A stretch of 47,562 bases of DNA from Sideroxyarcus sp. (lineage in GTDB: Bacteria; Pseudomonadota; Gammaproteobacteria; Burkholderiales; Gallionellaceae): contig JAUSBC010000062.1 in the NCBI GenBank assembly GCA_030652215.1, positions 1-47,562 of the forward strand, read 5' to 3'. The position numbers and the translations under genes were made by a program. This document shows positions 25,066-35,573 of this stretch, in pieces. The notes beneath the pieces are model-generated. The model saw only the letters and a list, made by a program, of their open reading frames with translations, made no database searches and was not told the DNA's origin. Every line of letters starts with the position of its first letter. Position 1 is the first letter of the stretch.

Positions 25066-27102
25066 TTACAGCAGAGGCACAATCATCAGCGCAACGATGT
25101 TGATGATCTTGATCAGCGGGTTTACGGCCGGGCCGGCAGTGTCCTTGTAGGGATCGCCAACGGTGTCGCCGGTTACTGCTGCCTTGTGGGCTTCGGAACC
25201 TTTGCCGCCGAAGTTGCCTTCTTCGATGTATTTCTTCGCGTTGTCCCAAGCACCGCCGCCGGTGGTCATGGAGATTGCAACGAAGATGCCGGTGACGATG
25301 GTGCCGACCAGTACGCCGCCAAGTGCTTGCGCACCCAACGTCAGGCCAACCACGACAGGAACTGCAACAGGCAGCAACGAGGGAACGATCATTTCCTTGA
25401 TCGCGGCTTTGGTCAGCATGTCAACGCAAGTGCCGTATTCCGGTTTGCCGGTGCCTTCCATGATGCCGGGGATTTCCTTGAACTGGCGGCGCACTTCTAC
25501 CACCACGCTGCCGGCTGCACGGCCCACCGCTTCCATGCCCATCGCGGCGAACAGGTAAGGCACCATGCCGCCGATGAACAGGCCGATGATGACCATGTGG
25601 TTGGATAAGTCGAAGGCCATCGCTTTTGCCATCGGGTCAGCCAACAGCGCCTTGGCATCGATCGCATGGGTGTAGTCCGCAAACAGTACCAGTGCGGCCA
25701 GACCGGCGGAGCCGATGGCGTAGCCTTTGGTCACGGCTTTGGTAGTGTTGCCTACTGCGTCCAGTGCGTCGGTGATGACGCGCACGTTTTCCGGCAGATG
25801 CGACATTTCGGCGATACCGCCCGCGTTGTCGGTGATCGGACCGTAGGCGTCCAGAGCCACGATGATGCCGGCCATGGAGAGCATGGAGGTTGCGGCGATG
25901 GCGATACCGTACAGTCCGGCAAACGCAAAAGCACCGTAAATGGCGAGACATACGACCAGAACCGGTGCAGCCGTGGATTTCATCGACACGCCCAGACCGG
26001 CAATGATGTTGGTGCCGTGGCCGGTAGTGGAAGCCTCGGCGATGTGGCGTACCGGGCTGAACTCGGTTGCAGTGTAGTACTCGGTGATCCAGACCAGTGC
26101 TGCAGTAAGGATCAGGCCGATAACGGCGGAACCGTACAGCGCATTGACACTATATATACCGTTGTCACCCATGAACATCTGGGTGATCGGGTAGAAAGCG
26201 ATAAGTGCGAGCACGGCGGAAACCGCCAGACCGCGATACAGCGCGTTCATGATCTTGCCGCCTTCGCGTGCCTTGACGAAGAAGGTGCCGACGATGGACG
26301 CGATGATGGAGAAGCCGCCCAGTACCAGCGGATAGATGACCGCATTGGTCGAACCCGTCATCAACAAACCGCCGAGCAGCATGGTGGCGATGATGGTCAC
26401 CGCATAGGTTTCGAACAGGTCGGCCGCCATACCTGCGCAGTCGCCGACGTTGTCGCCCACGTTATCGGCGATTACCGCCGGATTGCGCGGGTCGTCCTCG
26501 GGGATGCCTGCCTCGACTTTACCGACCAGGTCGGCACCAACGTCGGCACCTTTGGTGAAGATGCCGCCGCCAAGACGGGCAAAGATCGAAATCAGTGAAC
26601 CGCCGAATCCAAAGCCTACCAGTGCGTGTGTGGCTTGCGCTGTGGTTGAGCCCATGCTGGTCAGGAACATGAAGTAGCCGGCCACGCCGAGCAGGCCCAG
26701 GCCCACCACCAACATGCCGGTGATTGCGCCGCCCTTGAAGGAGACGTTGAGCGCCGCATTCAGGCTTTCCTTGGCAGCTTCGGCAGTGCGCACGTTGGCG
26801 CGCACCGAAACGTTCATGCCGATGTAGCCGGTCAATCCGGAGAGGATGGCACCGATGGCGAAGCCGATGGCAGTCTGCCAACCGAGCGCCAGGAAAATGA
26901 CAACGAACAAGGCAGCGCCGACCCAGGCAATCGCGGTGTACTGTCGATTCAGATAGGCGGTTGCGCCTTCCTGAATGGCTGCGGCGATGTTTTGCATCGT
27001 CTCGCTGCCGGTTGATTTACCGAGTATCCACTTGCTAGAAAGCACGCCATACAGAATTGCTGCTATCGCACAAAATAGTGCAAAACCCAAGCCACCTGCC
27101 AT
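25066..27102 (-). CDS. hppA: Membrane-bound H+-translocating pyrophosphatase, K+-independent type
   Basis: Integral membrane pump of 678 aa with about 16 spans that couples PPi hydrolysis to proton export. The signature [40 protein letters not shown] and the C-terminal [21 protein letters not shown] are intact. In [16 protein letters not shown] the lysine (about residue 455) replaces the alanine of K+-dependent enzymes, the known marker of K+-independence. A GAGGAGA site precedes ATG 27102. It lies 55 bases downstream of pfp with a hairpin between, so both PPi genes are probably linked in expression with partial termination. A remnant of a second hppA 3' end is at 21375-21437. Confidence 0.98.
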   Translation of the reverse strand: MAGGLGFALFCAIAAILYGVLSSKWILGKSTGSETMQNIAAAIQEGATAYLNRQYTAIAWVGAALFVVIFLALGWQTAIGFAIGAILSGLTGYIGMNVSVRANVRTAEAAKESLNAALNVSFKGGAITGMLVVGLGLLGVAGYFMFLTSMGSTTAQATHALVGFGFGGSLISIFARLGGGIFTKGADVGADLVGKVEAGIPEDDPRNPAVIADNVGDNVGDCAGMAADLFETYAVTIIATMLLGGLLMTGSTNAVIYPLVLGGFSIIASIVGTFFVKAREGGKIMNALYRGLAVSAVLALIAFYPITQMFMGDNGIYSVNALYGSAVIGLILTAALVWITEYYTATEFSPVRHIAEASTTGHGTNIIAGLGVSMKSTAAPVLVVCLAIYGAFAFAGLYGIAIAATSMLSMAGIIVALDAYGPITDNAGGIAEMSHLPENVRVITDALDAVGNTTKAVTKGYAIGSAGLAALVLFADYTHAIDAKALLADPMAKAMAFDLSNHMVIIGLFIGGMVPYLFAAMGMEAVGRAAGSVVVEVRRQFKEIPGIMEGTGKPEYGTCVDMLTKAAIKEMIVPSLLPVAVPVVVGLTLGAQALGGVLVGTIVTGIFVAISMTTGGGAWDNAKKYIEEGNFGGKGSEAHKAAVTGDTVGDPYKDTAGPAVNPLIKIINIVALMIVPLL

Positions 27103-27118
27103 GTTCTTCTCCTCAAGT

Positions 27119-27142
27119 AAAAACCGCCCCTTTCGGAGCGGT
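27119..27142 (-). terminator. Hairpin between pfp and hppA
   Basis: On the minus strand ACCGCTCC-GAAA-GGGGCGGT followed by TTTT. One G-U pair in the stem. It could end most pfp transcripts or act as an attenuator before hppA. Confidence 0.75.
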
Positions 27143-27157
27143 GTGTTGTTAACTACG

Positions 27158-28411
27158 TCAAATCTTGAATACTGCCAACTTCTTTGCTACTGCTACATTT
27201 TTCAACTGCACATATTGGGGCAGTCCGTCTTTGTAGGGTGGATAGTCTTCACCCTTGATGAGCGGCGCAAGGTAGGCGCGGCATTTGGCGGTGATGCCGA
27301 AGCCGTCTGCGGTGATGAAGTTGCGTGGCATGAATTTTTCCACGTTGGCAACTTTCGACAGCGGCGCGACACCGACTTTCCATTTATAAGGCTGGTCGGA
27401 CAGGCGCTCCACGGTGGGCATCACCGCGTTCTGACCCTTGAGGGCCAGCTCGACGGCGGACTTGCCGAGTGCATAGGCTTGTTCGACGTCGGTCTTGGAA
27501 GCGATGTGGCGTGCGGCGCGCTGCAGGTAATCGGCAACTGCCCAATGGAATTTGTGGCCCAGCGCTTCCTTCACCATGTTGGCGACAACGGGCGCAGCTC
27601 CGCCCAGTTGGGCATGGCCGAAAGCGTCGCGTGTACCTTGTTCGGCCAGGAACTTGCCGTCGGGGTAATGGCAGCCTTCAGATACCACCACGGTGCAATA
27701 GCCGTGCTTCTTGACCAGGGAATTGACCTTGGCCAGGAATTTCTTCTGGTCGAACTCGATCTCGGGGAACAGGATAACCACCGGGATGCCTTGCTCTTCG
27801 ACCAATCCGCCCGCAGCGGCGATCCAGCCTGCATGACGTCCCATGACTTCCAGCACGAATACCTTGGTCGAGGTCTTGGCCATGGAGCGCACGTCGAAGC
27901 TGGCTTCCAGTGTGGAGATGGCGATGTATTTGGCGACCGAACCGAAGCCCGGGCAGCAGTCGGTGATGGGCAGGTCGTTGTCCACGGTCTTGGGCACATG
28001 GATGGCCTGAACCGGATAGCCCATCTTTTCAGACAGTTGAGATACTTTGTAGCAGGTGTCGGCGGAGTCGCCGCCGCCGTTATAAAAGAAGTAGCCGATG
28101 TTGTGCGCTTTGAACACCTCGATCAGGCGCGCGTATTCGCGTTGATTCTGTTCCAGGGATTTGAGCTTGAAGCGGCAGGAGCCGAAGGCGCCGGATGGTG
28201 TATGCCGCAGTGCAGCAATGGCTTTGGCTGATTCTTTGGTGGTGTCGATCAGGTCTTCGGTGAGGGCGCCGATGATGCCGTTGCGCCCTGCATATACCTT
28301 ACCAATTTTGTCTTTGTTTTTGCGGGCGGTCTCGATGACGCCTGAGGCCGATGCATTGATAACGGCTGTTACGCCGCCGGATTGTGCATAAAACGCGTTC
28401 TTCTTCGCCAT
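27158..28411 (-). CDS. pfp: Pyrophosphate-dependent 6-phosphofructokinase
   Basis: Cytosolic, reversible phosphorylation of fructose 6-phosphate using PPi instead of ATP (417 aa). The PPi-specific residues are visible: GGGDSADTC has Asp where ATP enzymes have Gly (GGDGS), and PKTVDNDLP has Lys where ATP enzymes have Gly (PGTIDND). Other landmarks are the N-terminal [14 protein letters not shown], substrate-binding [15 protein letters not shown] and [15 protein letters not shown] 28411 is preceded by GGGGAGAA. Next to hppA, it shows that PPi serves as a phosphoryl and energy currency here; the enzyme can run in the gluconeogenic direction, regenerating PPi for the pump. Confidence 0.96.
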   Translation of the reverse strand: MAKKNAFYAQSGGVTAVINASASGVIETARKNKDKIGKVYAGRNGIIGALTEDLIDTTKESAKAIAALRHTPSGAFGSCRFKLKSLEQNQREYARLIEVFKAHNIGYFFYNGGGDSADTCYKVSQLSEKMGYPVQAIHVPKTVDNDLPITDCCPGFGSVAKYIAISTLEASFDVRSMAKTSTKVFVLEVMGRHAGWIAAAGGLVEEQGIPVVILFPEIEFDQKKFLAKVNSLVKKHGYCTVVVSEGCHYPDGKFLAEQGTRDAFGHAQLGGAAPVVANMVKEALGHKFHWAVADYLQRAARHIASKTDVEQAYALGKSAVELALKGQNAVMPTVERLSDQPYKWKVGVAPLSKVANVEKFMPRNFITADGFGITAKCRAYLAPLIKGEDYPPYKDGLPQYVQLKNVAVAKKLAVFKI

Positions 28412-28612
28412 ACCTAATTCTCCCCTTTTTTTATTTTGAAAAGATGTCCAGATAACGAGCGGGGAATATTACGCTTTTCGGAGCATTCTGTGTTGGCGAA
28501 CAATCGGCCTGTGATATGAATTGCAATCATGCCCTGTCGGCTTGGCCCGGACTCAAGTAGAATGCCACTGTTGCTGGTGTGAATTCATAATGAAAGAAGG
28601 GGGAAGACGCAA

Positions 28613-29389
28613 ATGGCCATCGAATTATTCAATAACGGCAAGCATCAATGTCTGATGTTTGACGACTTGGTTGATGATTCCGCAGGAGAGGCGGTACAAG
28701 CCAATCAATTCCTGATCGTTGACAACGGTCAGGGCGCGTTGATTGATCCGGGTGGCAACATGACCTACAACGGCCTGTTGATGGAAATGCACAACTACTT
28801 CCCTCCGAAAAAGCTGAAGTACATCCTTGCCTCGCACCCCGATCCGGACATTATTGCCTCGGTCAATAAATGGATGATCCACTCCGATTGCAAAGTGATG
28901 ATCTCCAAATTGTGGGTGCGTTTCGTGCCGCACTTCTGCAGCGGCGACAACTCTTTCGGACGCGTACTGGGCATTCCCGACGAGGGCGCGAACCTGCCGC
29001 TGGGCAATTCCGTCATCAAGGCGGTTCCGGCGCACTTCATGCACTCGGAAGGTAACTTCCAGTTTTACGACCCGATCAGCAAGATACTGTTTTCTGGCGA
29101 TATGGGTGCTTCCATCGTGGGACACAAGGAAGCGGATATTCCGGTGGAAAACTTCAGGGATCATATCCAGCATATGGAAGGCTTCCACAAGCGCTACATG
29201 ATCTCCAACAAGATCTGTCGCTTCTGGGTCAACATGGTGCGACAGATGGATGTCGAAGCCATCGTGCCGCAACACGGCCGCGCCTTTGTGGGCAAGAAGA
29301 TGGTGAACGAGTTCCTGAACTGGATCGAGGCCTTGCCTTGCGGTATCGACCTGCTGACGCAGGACACTTACCGCGTTCTGCCGGACTGA
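28613..29389 (+). CDS. MBL-fold diiron protein, ODP/flavodiiron-like
   Basis: A 258-aa metallo-beta-lactamase-fold protein without a flavodoxin domain. The metal motif is the atypical ASHPDPDIIAS (instead of THxHxDH), with later ligands in AHFMHSEGNFQFYD, LFSGDMGAS and PQHGRAF. This set resembles the oxygen-binding diiron proteins (ODP) and the core of flavodiiron NO/O2 reductases. A function in O2 sensing or scavenging, or in chemotaxis-linked signalling, is plausible, but a hydrolase role is not excluded. A GGGGGAAG site precedes ATG 28613. Divergent from pfp, monocistronic, and followed by a strong bidirectional terminator. Confidence 0.85.
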   Translation: MAIELFNNGKHQCLMFDDLVDDSAGEAVQANQFLIVDNGQGALIDPGGNMTYNGLLMEMHNYFPPKKLKYILASHPDPDIIASVNKWMIHSDCKVMISKLWVRFVPHFCSGDNSFGRVLGIPDEGANLPLGNSVIKAVPAHFMHSEGNFQFYDPISKILFSGDMGASIVGHKEADIPVENFRDHIQHMEGFHKRYMISNKICRFWVNMVRQMDVEAIVPQHGRAFVGKKMVNEFLNWIEALPCGIDLLTQDTYRVLPD

Positions 29390-29407
29390 GCGGTTTAAGA
29401 TGTAAAA

Positions 29408-29437
29408 CGGGCATCATCCTGCAAAGGATGATGCCCG
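29408..29437. terminator. Bidirectional terminator
   Basis: CGGGCATCATCCT-GCAA-AGGATGATGCCCG, a perfect 13-bp stem with GCAA loop, followed by TTTCTTTT on the plus strand and flanked by AAAA on the other side. It separates the convergent diiron-protein and GlcG-like genes. Confidence 0.92.
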
Positions 29438-29481
29438 TTTCTTTTGGTCCCGATTACTTCAATCGGAAGCCGGTTTGCCGA

Positions 29482-29883
29482 TTACAGCGCGTTTGCACCC
29501 GCCTGGGCGATCTGTCCGTCCTGGAAGGAGCGCACGCCGCTGATGCCGACGCTGCCGATGACGGCCCCGTCGCGCATCAAGGGTATGCCGCCCTCGGCCG
29601 GTATGACGCCGGGCAGGGCGAGGTGGATGAGGCGTCCGCTGAGCACGGCGTCTTCCGAGGCCTTGGTCGGGCGCTGAAAAGCGACGGCTGCGTGCGCCTT
29701 GGCGATGGCCGTCTCGACGCTGCCGAACTGCGTGTCGTGGCCGCGCTGCAGGTAGAGCAGATGACCGCCCTCATCCACAACCGCGATGACGACCTTCCAC
29801 GCGTTGGCAGCCGCTTCCGATTCGGCAGCTGCTGCCACGCGCTTTGCGTCTTCCAGCGTGAGAACGGGCTTGTTGGCCACCAT
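29482..29883 (-). CDS. GlcG/HbpS-family protein
   Basis: A 133-aa protein of the haem-degrading/HbpS-like GlcG fold: LTLEDAKRVAAAAESEAAANAWKVVIAVVDEGGHLLYLQR, AIAKAHAAVAFQRPT and GGIPLMRDGAVIGSVGISG are the hallmark segments. Members bind haem or corrinoids, or accompany glycolate oxidase; no glc genes are here. ATG 29883 begins two bases after the adk stop, so it is cotranscribed as the last gene of the lpxK-to-adk run. No signal peptide, so cytosolic. Specific role unknown. Confidence 0.88.
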   Translation of the reverse strand: MVANKPVLTLEDAKRVAAAAESEAAANAWKVVIAVVDEGGHLLYLQRGHDTQFGSVETAIAKAHAAVAFQRPTKASEDAVLSGRLIHLALPGVIPAEGGIPLMRDGAVIGSVGISGVRSFQDGQIAQAGANAL

Positions 29884-29885
29884 TT

Positions 29886-31329
<1,444 letters not shown>

Positions 31330-31330
<1 letters not shown>

Positions 31331-31515
31331 TAAAGCGCCTCGACCTCTTTCGTCGACAGTTCGCGCGCCTCGTCGGCCAGCATCACGGGAATGCCGTCCT
31401 TGATGGCGAAGGCCAGCCGGTCGGCCTTGCAGATCAGTTCCTGTTCCGCTTTGCGGTAGACGAGCGGCGATTTGCACAGCGGGCAAACCAGGATGTCGAG
31501 AAGTTTAGCGTCCAT
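31330..31515 (-). CDS. Trm112-family protein (UPF0434/YcaR)
   Basis: A 61-aa protein: [20 protein letters not shown] with a CxxC pair, then [21 protein letters not shown]. The family is nearly always found between lpxK and kdsB, as here; a role alongside LPS synthesis or as a methyltransferase activator is suspected. ATG 31515 has GGAG at normal spacing; an upstream ATG (31539) is in frame but lacks a site. Cytosolic. Confidence 0.93.
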
Positions 31516-31531
31516 TCGTGTGCACTCCATT

Positions 31532-31703
31532 AAATTCATTTTGAGAGCGAATCGCTGCGTCGCGTGCTCGCTCTTTCCTCGCCTACCCTCGTGGTATGTG
31601 GCTTCGACATAACCTGAAGGTTAGTCTTCGTCGAAACTCGCATTGCTCGTTTTCTCGTCATTCGCTGCGCGGCTCCTTGCGCTTCATCTCTCAAAATGAA
31701 TTT
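31532..31703. mobile_element. 172-bp MITE-like element with 16-bp terminal inverted repeats
   Basis: The ends are AAATTCATTTTGAGAG (31532-31547) and its exact complement CTCTCAAAATGAATTT (31688-31703). The interior contains a second hairpin (TTCGAC..AACCT-GA-AGGTT..GTCGAA) and no coding frame. It fills the gap between lpxK and the Trm112-like gene in an otherwise tightly packed operon. No target-site duplication was confirmed. Confidence 0.65.
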
Positions 31704-31715
31704 TCTGGAGACACA

Positions 31716-32699
31716 CTATGGCGTGACCTTTTTTAGTATGAGTTGAGTAAGAACCGGGCTGACCAGCGCATCCACACGCAGTACCCAGCATTTCTCGGTT
31801 GCGAAAGACGCGCATTTTACCGCATCTTTTTCCGTCATGAGTATCGCATCCGCATCTTCGAACGCGATATCGCTCGCCGCATAGCGGTGATGATCGGGGA
31901 AAGCATGCTGTTGCACGGCCAGCCCCAGATGTTCGAGGTGAGAAAAGAAACGGCGCGGATGGCCGATGCCCGCGATGGCGTGCAGGCGCTGCCCCGCGAA
32001 TTCGCCGGCAGTGACGACGCTGCCGGGATTGAGCAAGTTGTGGAAGCGCATGCCTTCGAGACGCATGGCGAATTCGTCGCCCCGGGTTTCCCCGCTATTG
32101 ACGACCACCGCATCGACCGTTTTCAAGCGCGACACGGGCTCGCGCAAGGGGCCGGCCGGCAGCAGCATGCGATTGCCGAAGCGCCTGGCCCCGTCCACCA
32201 CGGCGATTTCCGCATCGCGCTGCAGACGATAATGCTGCAATCCGTCGTCGCTCAGGATGATGTCGCACTCGGGATGGGTTTGCAGTAGCGCGAGTGCCGC
32301 AGCGGGGCGGTCGCGCCCAATCCAGACGGGGCAAAGCGCGCGTTGTGCCATCAGCAGCGGCTCGTCGCCGACGGTGTCCGCCGCATCCGCCGCTGTGACT
32401 TCGCGCGGCACATTGCTGCGAGCGCCATCTTTGATATAGCCGCGGCTGACAATGCCGGGATGCCAGCCGTTATCGAGCAACTGTTGCGCCAGCCATAGTG
32501 TAAGCGGCGTCTTGCCCGTGCCGCCCACGCTGATGTTGCCGACGACGACGACCGGCACGGGCAGCTTGACCGATGCCAATATTCCGCTGCGATAAAGCAG
32601 GCGGCGCGCGGCGGCAAGGGCGCGGAAGACCAGACTGACAGGAAAGAGCAGCAGGTGGAGCGGCGAGACACGATACCAGTGGTGTTGCAGCCGCTCCAT
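31716..32699 (-). CDS. lpxK: Tetraacyldisaccharide 4'-kinase
   Basis: Inner-membrane-associated kinase (327 aa) that phosphorylates the 4' position of the lipid A precursor. An N-terminal amphipathic/hydrophobic segment (LLLFPVSLVFRALAAARRLLY) is followed by the P-loop VVGNISVGGTGKTPL, GIVSRGY, the conserved SDDGLQH and LLPAGPLREP. It starts nine bases after the exbD stop and belongs to exbB-exbD-lpxK. The transcript towards Trm112-kdsB-adk must cross the MITE-like element. Confidence 0.97.
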   Translation of the reverse strand: MERLQHHWYRVSPLHLLLFPVSLVFRALAAARRLLYRSGILASVKLPVPVVVVGNISVGGTGKTPLTLWLAQQLLDNGWHPGIVSRGYIKDGARSNVPREVTAADAADTVGDEPLLMAQRALCPVWIGRDRPAAALALLQTHPECDIILSDDGLQHYRLQRDAEIAVVDGARRFGNRMLLPAGPLREPVSRLKTVDAVVVNSGETRGDEFAMRLEGMRFHNLLNPGSVVTAGEFAGQRLHAIAGIGHPRRFFSHLEHLGLAVQQHAFPDHHRYAASDIAFEDADAILMTEKDAVKCASFATEKCWVLRVDALVSPVLTQLILKKVTP

Positions 32700-32708
32700 G
32701 TCGGGGAG

Positions 32709-33134
32709 TTACTTGTTTTGCTGATTCTGGGTGGTGAAGGTGATGCGCCCGAAGCCTGCGATGCGCGCGGCTTCCATAATGCTGATTACGGCCTGGTGCG
32801 TGGCCTTGGCATCGGCATTGATGATGATGGTTGGATCGTCCTGGCCGCCACTGGCCTTGCGCAAGACTTCGGCGAAGTCGGCCACACCCTTGAAAGCCGT
32901 GCGCACGCTGTTCACCGCGTAATGCTCGGAAGCATCGACGGCCACATTGATGGGTTTGCCGGCGGGCGAAACGCCCTCTTCGCCGGAAGCTTGCGGCAGG
33001 TTGATCTGCAACTGCGCGAAATTGGAATAGCTGGTGGTGACCATCAGGAAAATCAGGATGACCAGCAGCACGTCAATCATCGGGATCAGATTGATCTCGG
33101 GTTCCTCGGGCGAGTTTCCGCGCTGGAAATTCAT
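32709..33134 (-). CDS. exbD: ExbD/TolR-family energy-transduction protein
   Basis: A 141-aa protein with a short cytoplasmic N-terminus, one transmembrane helix carrying the essential aspartate (INLIPMIDVLLVILIFLMVTT) and a periplasmic domain (VNVAVDASEHYAVN..., PTIIINADAKATHQAVISIMEAA). It forms the proton-driven motor with ExbB for TonB- or Tol-dependent outer-membrane work, such as the TonB receptors at 1-3455. ATG overlaps the exbB stop (ATGA). Confidence 0.95.
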   Translation of the reverse strand: MNFQRGNSPEEPEINLIPMIDVLLVILIFLMVTTSYSNFAQLQINLPQASGEEGVSPAGKPINVAVDASEHYAVNSVRTAFKGVADFAEVLRKASGGQDDPTIIINADAKATHQAVISIMEAARIAGFGRITFTTQNQQNK

Positions 33135-33736
33135 TTGCGTTCACCGTGCACGACTTCAACCAGCTTGATGGCCTGTTGTTCCATTTCGATGGTCAGGCTG
33201 TTCACCAGCGCGCGGAAATGGCGGTAGGCGATCATGCTGGGTACGGCCACGATCAGTCCGAATGCAGTGTTGTACAGGGCGACCGAGATGCCGTGCGCCA
33301 GTTCGGCCGGCGCTGCGCCGCCCGCATTCTGCGAACCGAAGATTTCGATCATGCCGACCAAGGTGCCGAAGAGGCCGAGCAAGGGGCTGATGGAGGCGAT
33401 GGTGCCCAGCGTGGTGAGAAAACGGTCGAGTTCGTGCGCCGCGCTGCGTCCCGCTTCTTCGACGGAGTCCTTCATGACTTCGGGAGAACTCTTGATGTTT
33501 CTGAGCCCGGCGGCGAAAACCTTGCCCAGCGGCGAACCGTCGCTCAGTTTTGTCAGCATCTGCTGGCTGACGCCGCGCTGTTTGAGTTCCTGCACCACCT
33601 CGTCCAGCAGGGCGGGCGGCACGATATTTTTGCTTCTCAGGAAAATGGCTCTTTCGGTGATGAGTGTGACGGCGACCAGCGAGGTGATGATGAGTAACCA
33701 GATCGGCCAACCGGCCGCTTCAATGAGTGTGAACAC
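33131..33736 (-). CDS. exbB: ExbB/TolQ-family proton channel protein
   Basis: A 201-aa protein with three transmembrane helices: WPIWLLIITSLVAVTLITERAIFL, LGTIASISPLLGLFGTLVGMIEIF and ISVALYNTAFGLIVAVPSMIAYRHF, the MotA/TolQ/ExbB channel pattern. GTG 33736 is chosen because GGAGA lies six bases upstream; an upstream extension has no coding character. It starts the exbB-exbD-lpxK run. Confidence 0.94.
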   Translation of the reverse strand: MFTLIEAAGWPIWLLIITSLVAVTLITERAIFLRSKNIVPPALLDEVVQELKQRGVSQQMLTKLSDGSPLGKVFAAGLRNIKSSPEVMKDSVEEAGRSAAHELDRFLTTLGTIASISPLLGLFGTLVGMIEIFGSQNAGGAAPAELAHGISVALYNTAFGLIVAVPSMIAYRHFRALVNSLTIEMEQQAIKLVEVVHGERK

Positions 33737-34139
33737 GCAACGTCTCCAAAAATTATGCTTAAATCCGAAGGCGGCACTGTACTGGTTAGGTCGTCTTTGA
33801 GCAAGTTGGTCGGGCATCTTCCGAGCTAACTTGTGGTCGCATAAGAGATTTGTATTCTTATGCACAAAAACTGTGGATAACTTTGTGCATGAATATCCAT
33901 TATGGCTTCCTGAAGCCCATTGCCATCGCGATTTGCCAATAGTCGCCCAAAAAACATACCGAGATAAAGTTCATTTAAAACAATAAGATGCTGTAAGTTG
34001 TAATATGGCTGCAATGTCGAACCCGCCGGAAGCGGCGAATTTGCTGGGGTTGTGGATTGAAATGGAATTGTCAATATGCCATTTGGCCTAGTTGACGAAA
34101 AAAATGTCTAGTAGTCGAGCGTACGAATAGGGGATAGGG
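33737..34139. promoter_or_regulatory. Divergent intergenic region with nested palindromes and a DnaA-box-like site
   Basis: Between exbB and xseA. GCATAAGA-N9-TCTTATGC (33839-33863) overlaps TGCACAAA-N13-TTTGTGCA (33861-33889). The loop of the second contains TGTGGATAA (33872-33880), the exact complement of the DnaA-box consensus TTATCCACA. A weaker match TGTGGATTG is at 34051. An 82-codon minus-strand frame here (33826-34074) has no supporting feature. Confidence 0.6.
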
Positions 34140-35459
34140 ATGGACAAGAATCGGGTGTTGAGTGTGCGCGAGCTGAATTTCGCTGCAAAACAATTGATTG
34201 AGGGCGGCCTGCCGCTGTTGTGGGTGCGCGGCGAAATTTCGAATTTTGTGAGCGCGGCATCCGGGCATTGGTATTTTTCCCTAAAAGACGAAATGGCGCA
34301 GGTGCGTTGCGTGATGTTTCGCCACAAAAGTCAGTATCTGGATTTCAAACCGGCGAATGGGATGCAAGTGGAAGTGCTGGCGCTGGCGACCCTGTACGAG
34401 GCGCGCGGCGATTTTCAACTGACGCTGGAAAAGATGCGTCCCGCCGGATTGGGCGCATTGTTCGAGGCGTTCGAGCGGCTGAAGACTAGGCTGGAAGGCG
34501 AGGGCTTGTTCGATGCGGAGCGCAAACGCGATTTGCCGCAGCTTCCCCGCCAGATCGGCATCGTGACTTCGCCGCAGGCGGCGGCCTTGCGCGACGTGCT
34601 GCGCACGCTGGCGAACCGCATGCCCAACGTTCCGGTGGTGCTGTACCCGACGCCGGTGCAGGGAGAGGGTTCGGCGCAGAAGATCGCATTGGCTATCAAG
34701 ACGGCCGGGCAGCGCGCCGAGTGCGACGTGCTCATCGTGTGCCGTGGCGGCGGCAGTATCGAAGACCTGTGGGCGTTTAACGAAGAGGTAGTGGCGCGCA
34801 CCATTGCGGCCAGTCCTATTCCGGTGGTGAGCGGGGTGGGGCACGAGACGGACTTCACGATTGCCGATTTCGTGGCCGATTTACGCGCGGCCACGCCGAC
34901 TGCGGCGGCTCAGGCTGCGGTGCCGGACAGGCAGGAATTGCGGCAGCGTTTTGCCCAGCTTCGTCAGCGTCTGGCACGCGCGGCATCGCGCCGCTTCGAA
35001 CAGGGCATGCAACAGGTGGATTTTCTGCAGCGGCGGCTGGTGCATCCGGCGCAGCGCATAGGGCAACAAACCGAGCGCCTGGGTGCGCTGCAACAGCGCA
35101 TGCGGCTTGCCAATGCTTCCGGCATGCAGCAACAGCAAGGACGCTGGAATTCCCTATGGCAGCGACTGCGCGCGCAGCGCCCGGATCTGGCGCGATTGCA
35201 GGAACTGCAAACGAACCACGCGCGGCGTTTGGGGGCGGCCATGCAGCGCACGCTGGACAGGCACGATGCGCGGCTGATCGCCTTGCAGCAGCATTTGCAG
35301 TTGCTCGATCCGCTGCAAGTGCTGGCGCGCGGCTACAGCATGGTGCGCGATGCACAGGGCAATATCGTGGCAAGCAGTGAAAACATCGCGCTGGGCGAGA
35401 AGCTGGACATTACTTTTGCGCGGGGCGGCGCAAAGGCTGTGGTGCAGGAAAAGAACTGA
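34140..35459 (+). CDS. xseA: Exodeoxyribonuclease VII large subunit
   Basis: Catalytic/DNA-binding subunit of the single-strand nuclease ExoVII (439 aa). The N-terminal OB-fold is recognised by LPLLWVRGEISNFVSAASGHWYFSLKD; the catalytic part has RPAGLGALFEAFERLKTRLEGEGLFD, GIVTSPQAAALRD, VLIVCRGGGSIEDLWAFN and GVGHETDFTIADFVADLRAATPTAAA. A long Gln/Arg/Leu-rich coiled-coil region follows, then DPLQVLARGYSMVRD. A GGGGATAGGG stretch precedes ATG 34140. The small subunit xseB is not in the window. Confidence 0.97.
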   Translation: MDKNRVLSVRELNFAAKQLIEGGLPLLWVRGEISNFVSAASGHWYFSLKDEMAQVRCVMFRHKSQYLDFKPANGMQVEVLALATLYEARGDFQLTLEKMRPAGLGALFEAFERLKTRLEGEGLFDAERKRDLPQLPRQIGIVTSPQAAALRDVLRTLANRMPNVPVVLYPTPVQGEGSAQKIALAIKTAGQRAECDVLIVCRGGGSIEDLWAFNEEVVARTIAASPIPVVSGVGHETDFTIADFVADLRAATPTAAAQAAVPDRQELRQRFAQLRQRLARAASRRFEQGMQQVDFLQRRLVHPAQRIGQQTERLGALQQRMRLANASGMQQQQGRWNSLWQRLRAQRPDLARLQELQTNHARRLGAAMQRTLDRHDARLIALQQHLQLLDPLQVLARGYSMVRDAQGNIVASSENIALGEKLDITFARGGAKAVVQEKN

Positions 35460-35573
35460 ACAACGGCGGATTGGGCTGAAGCCGCCATGTCTTGAAGCGA
35501 CCGACTGCAGCTCTACAACAAACGGTGTTGCGGGCAGGCGCCGCCGTTCCGGATCGGGAGCGCCCGCGCGCAT

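Noticed and set aside
26975..28231. Plus-strand open frame of 418 codons opposite pfp, and a similar one at 25666-26598 opposite hppA
   Set aside because: Antisense to strongly conserved enzymes; composition reflects the reverse complement of their codons.
33826..34074. 82-codon minus-strand frame between exbB and xseA
   Set aside because: No recognisable feature, and it overlaps palindromic regulatory-looking DNA.
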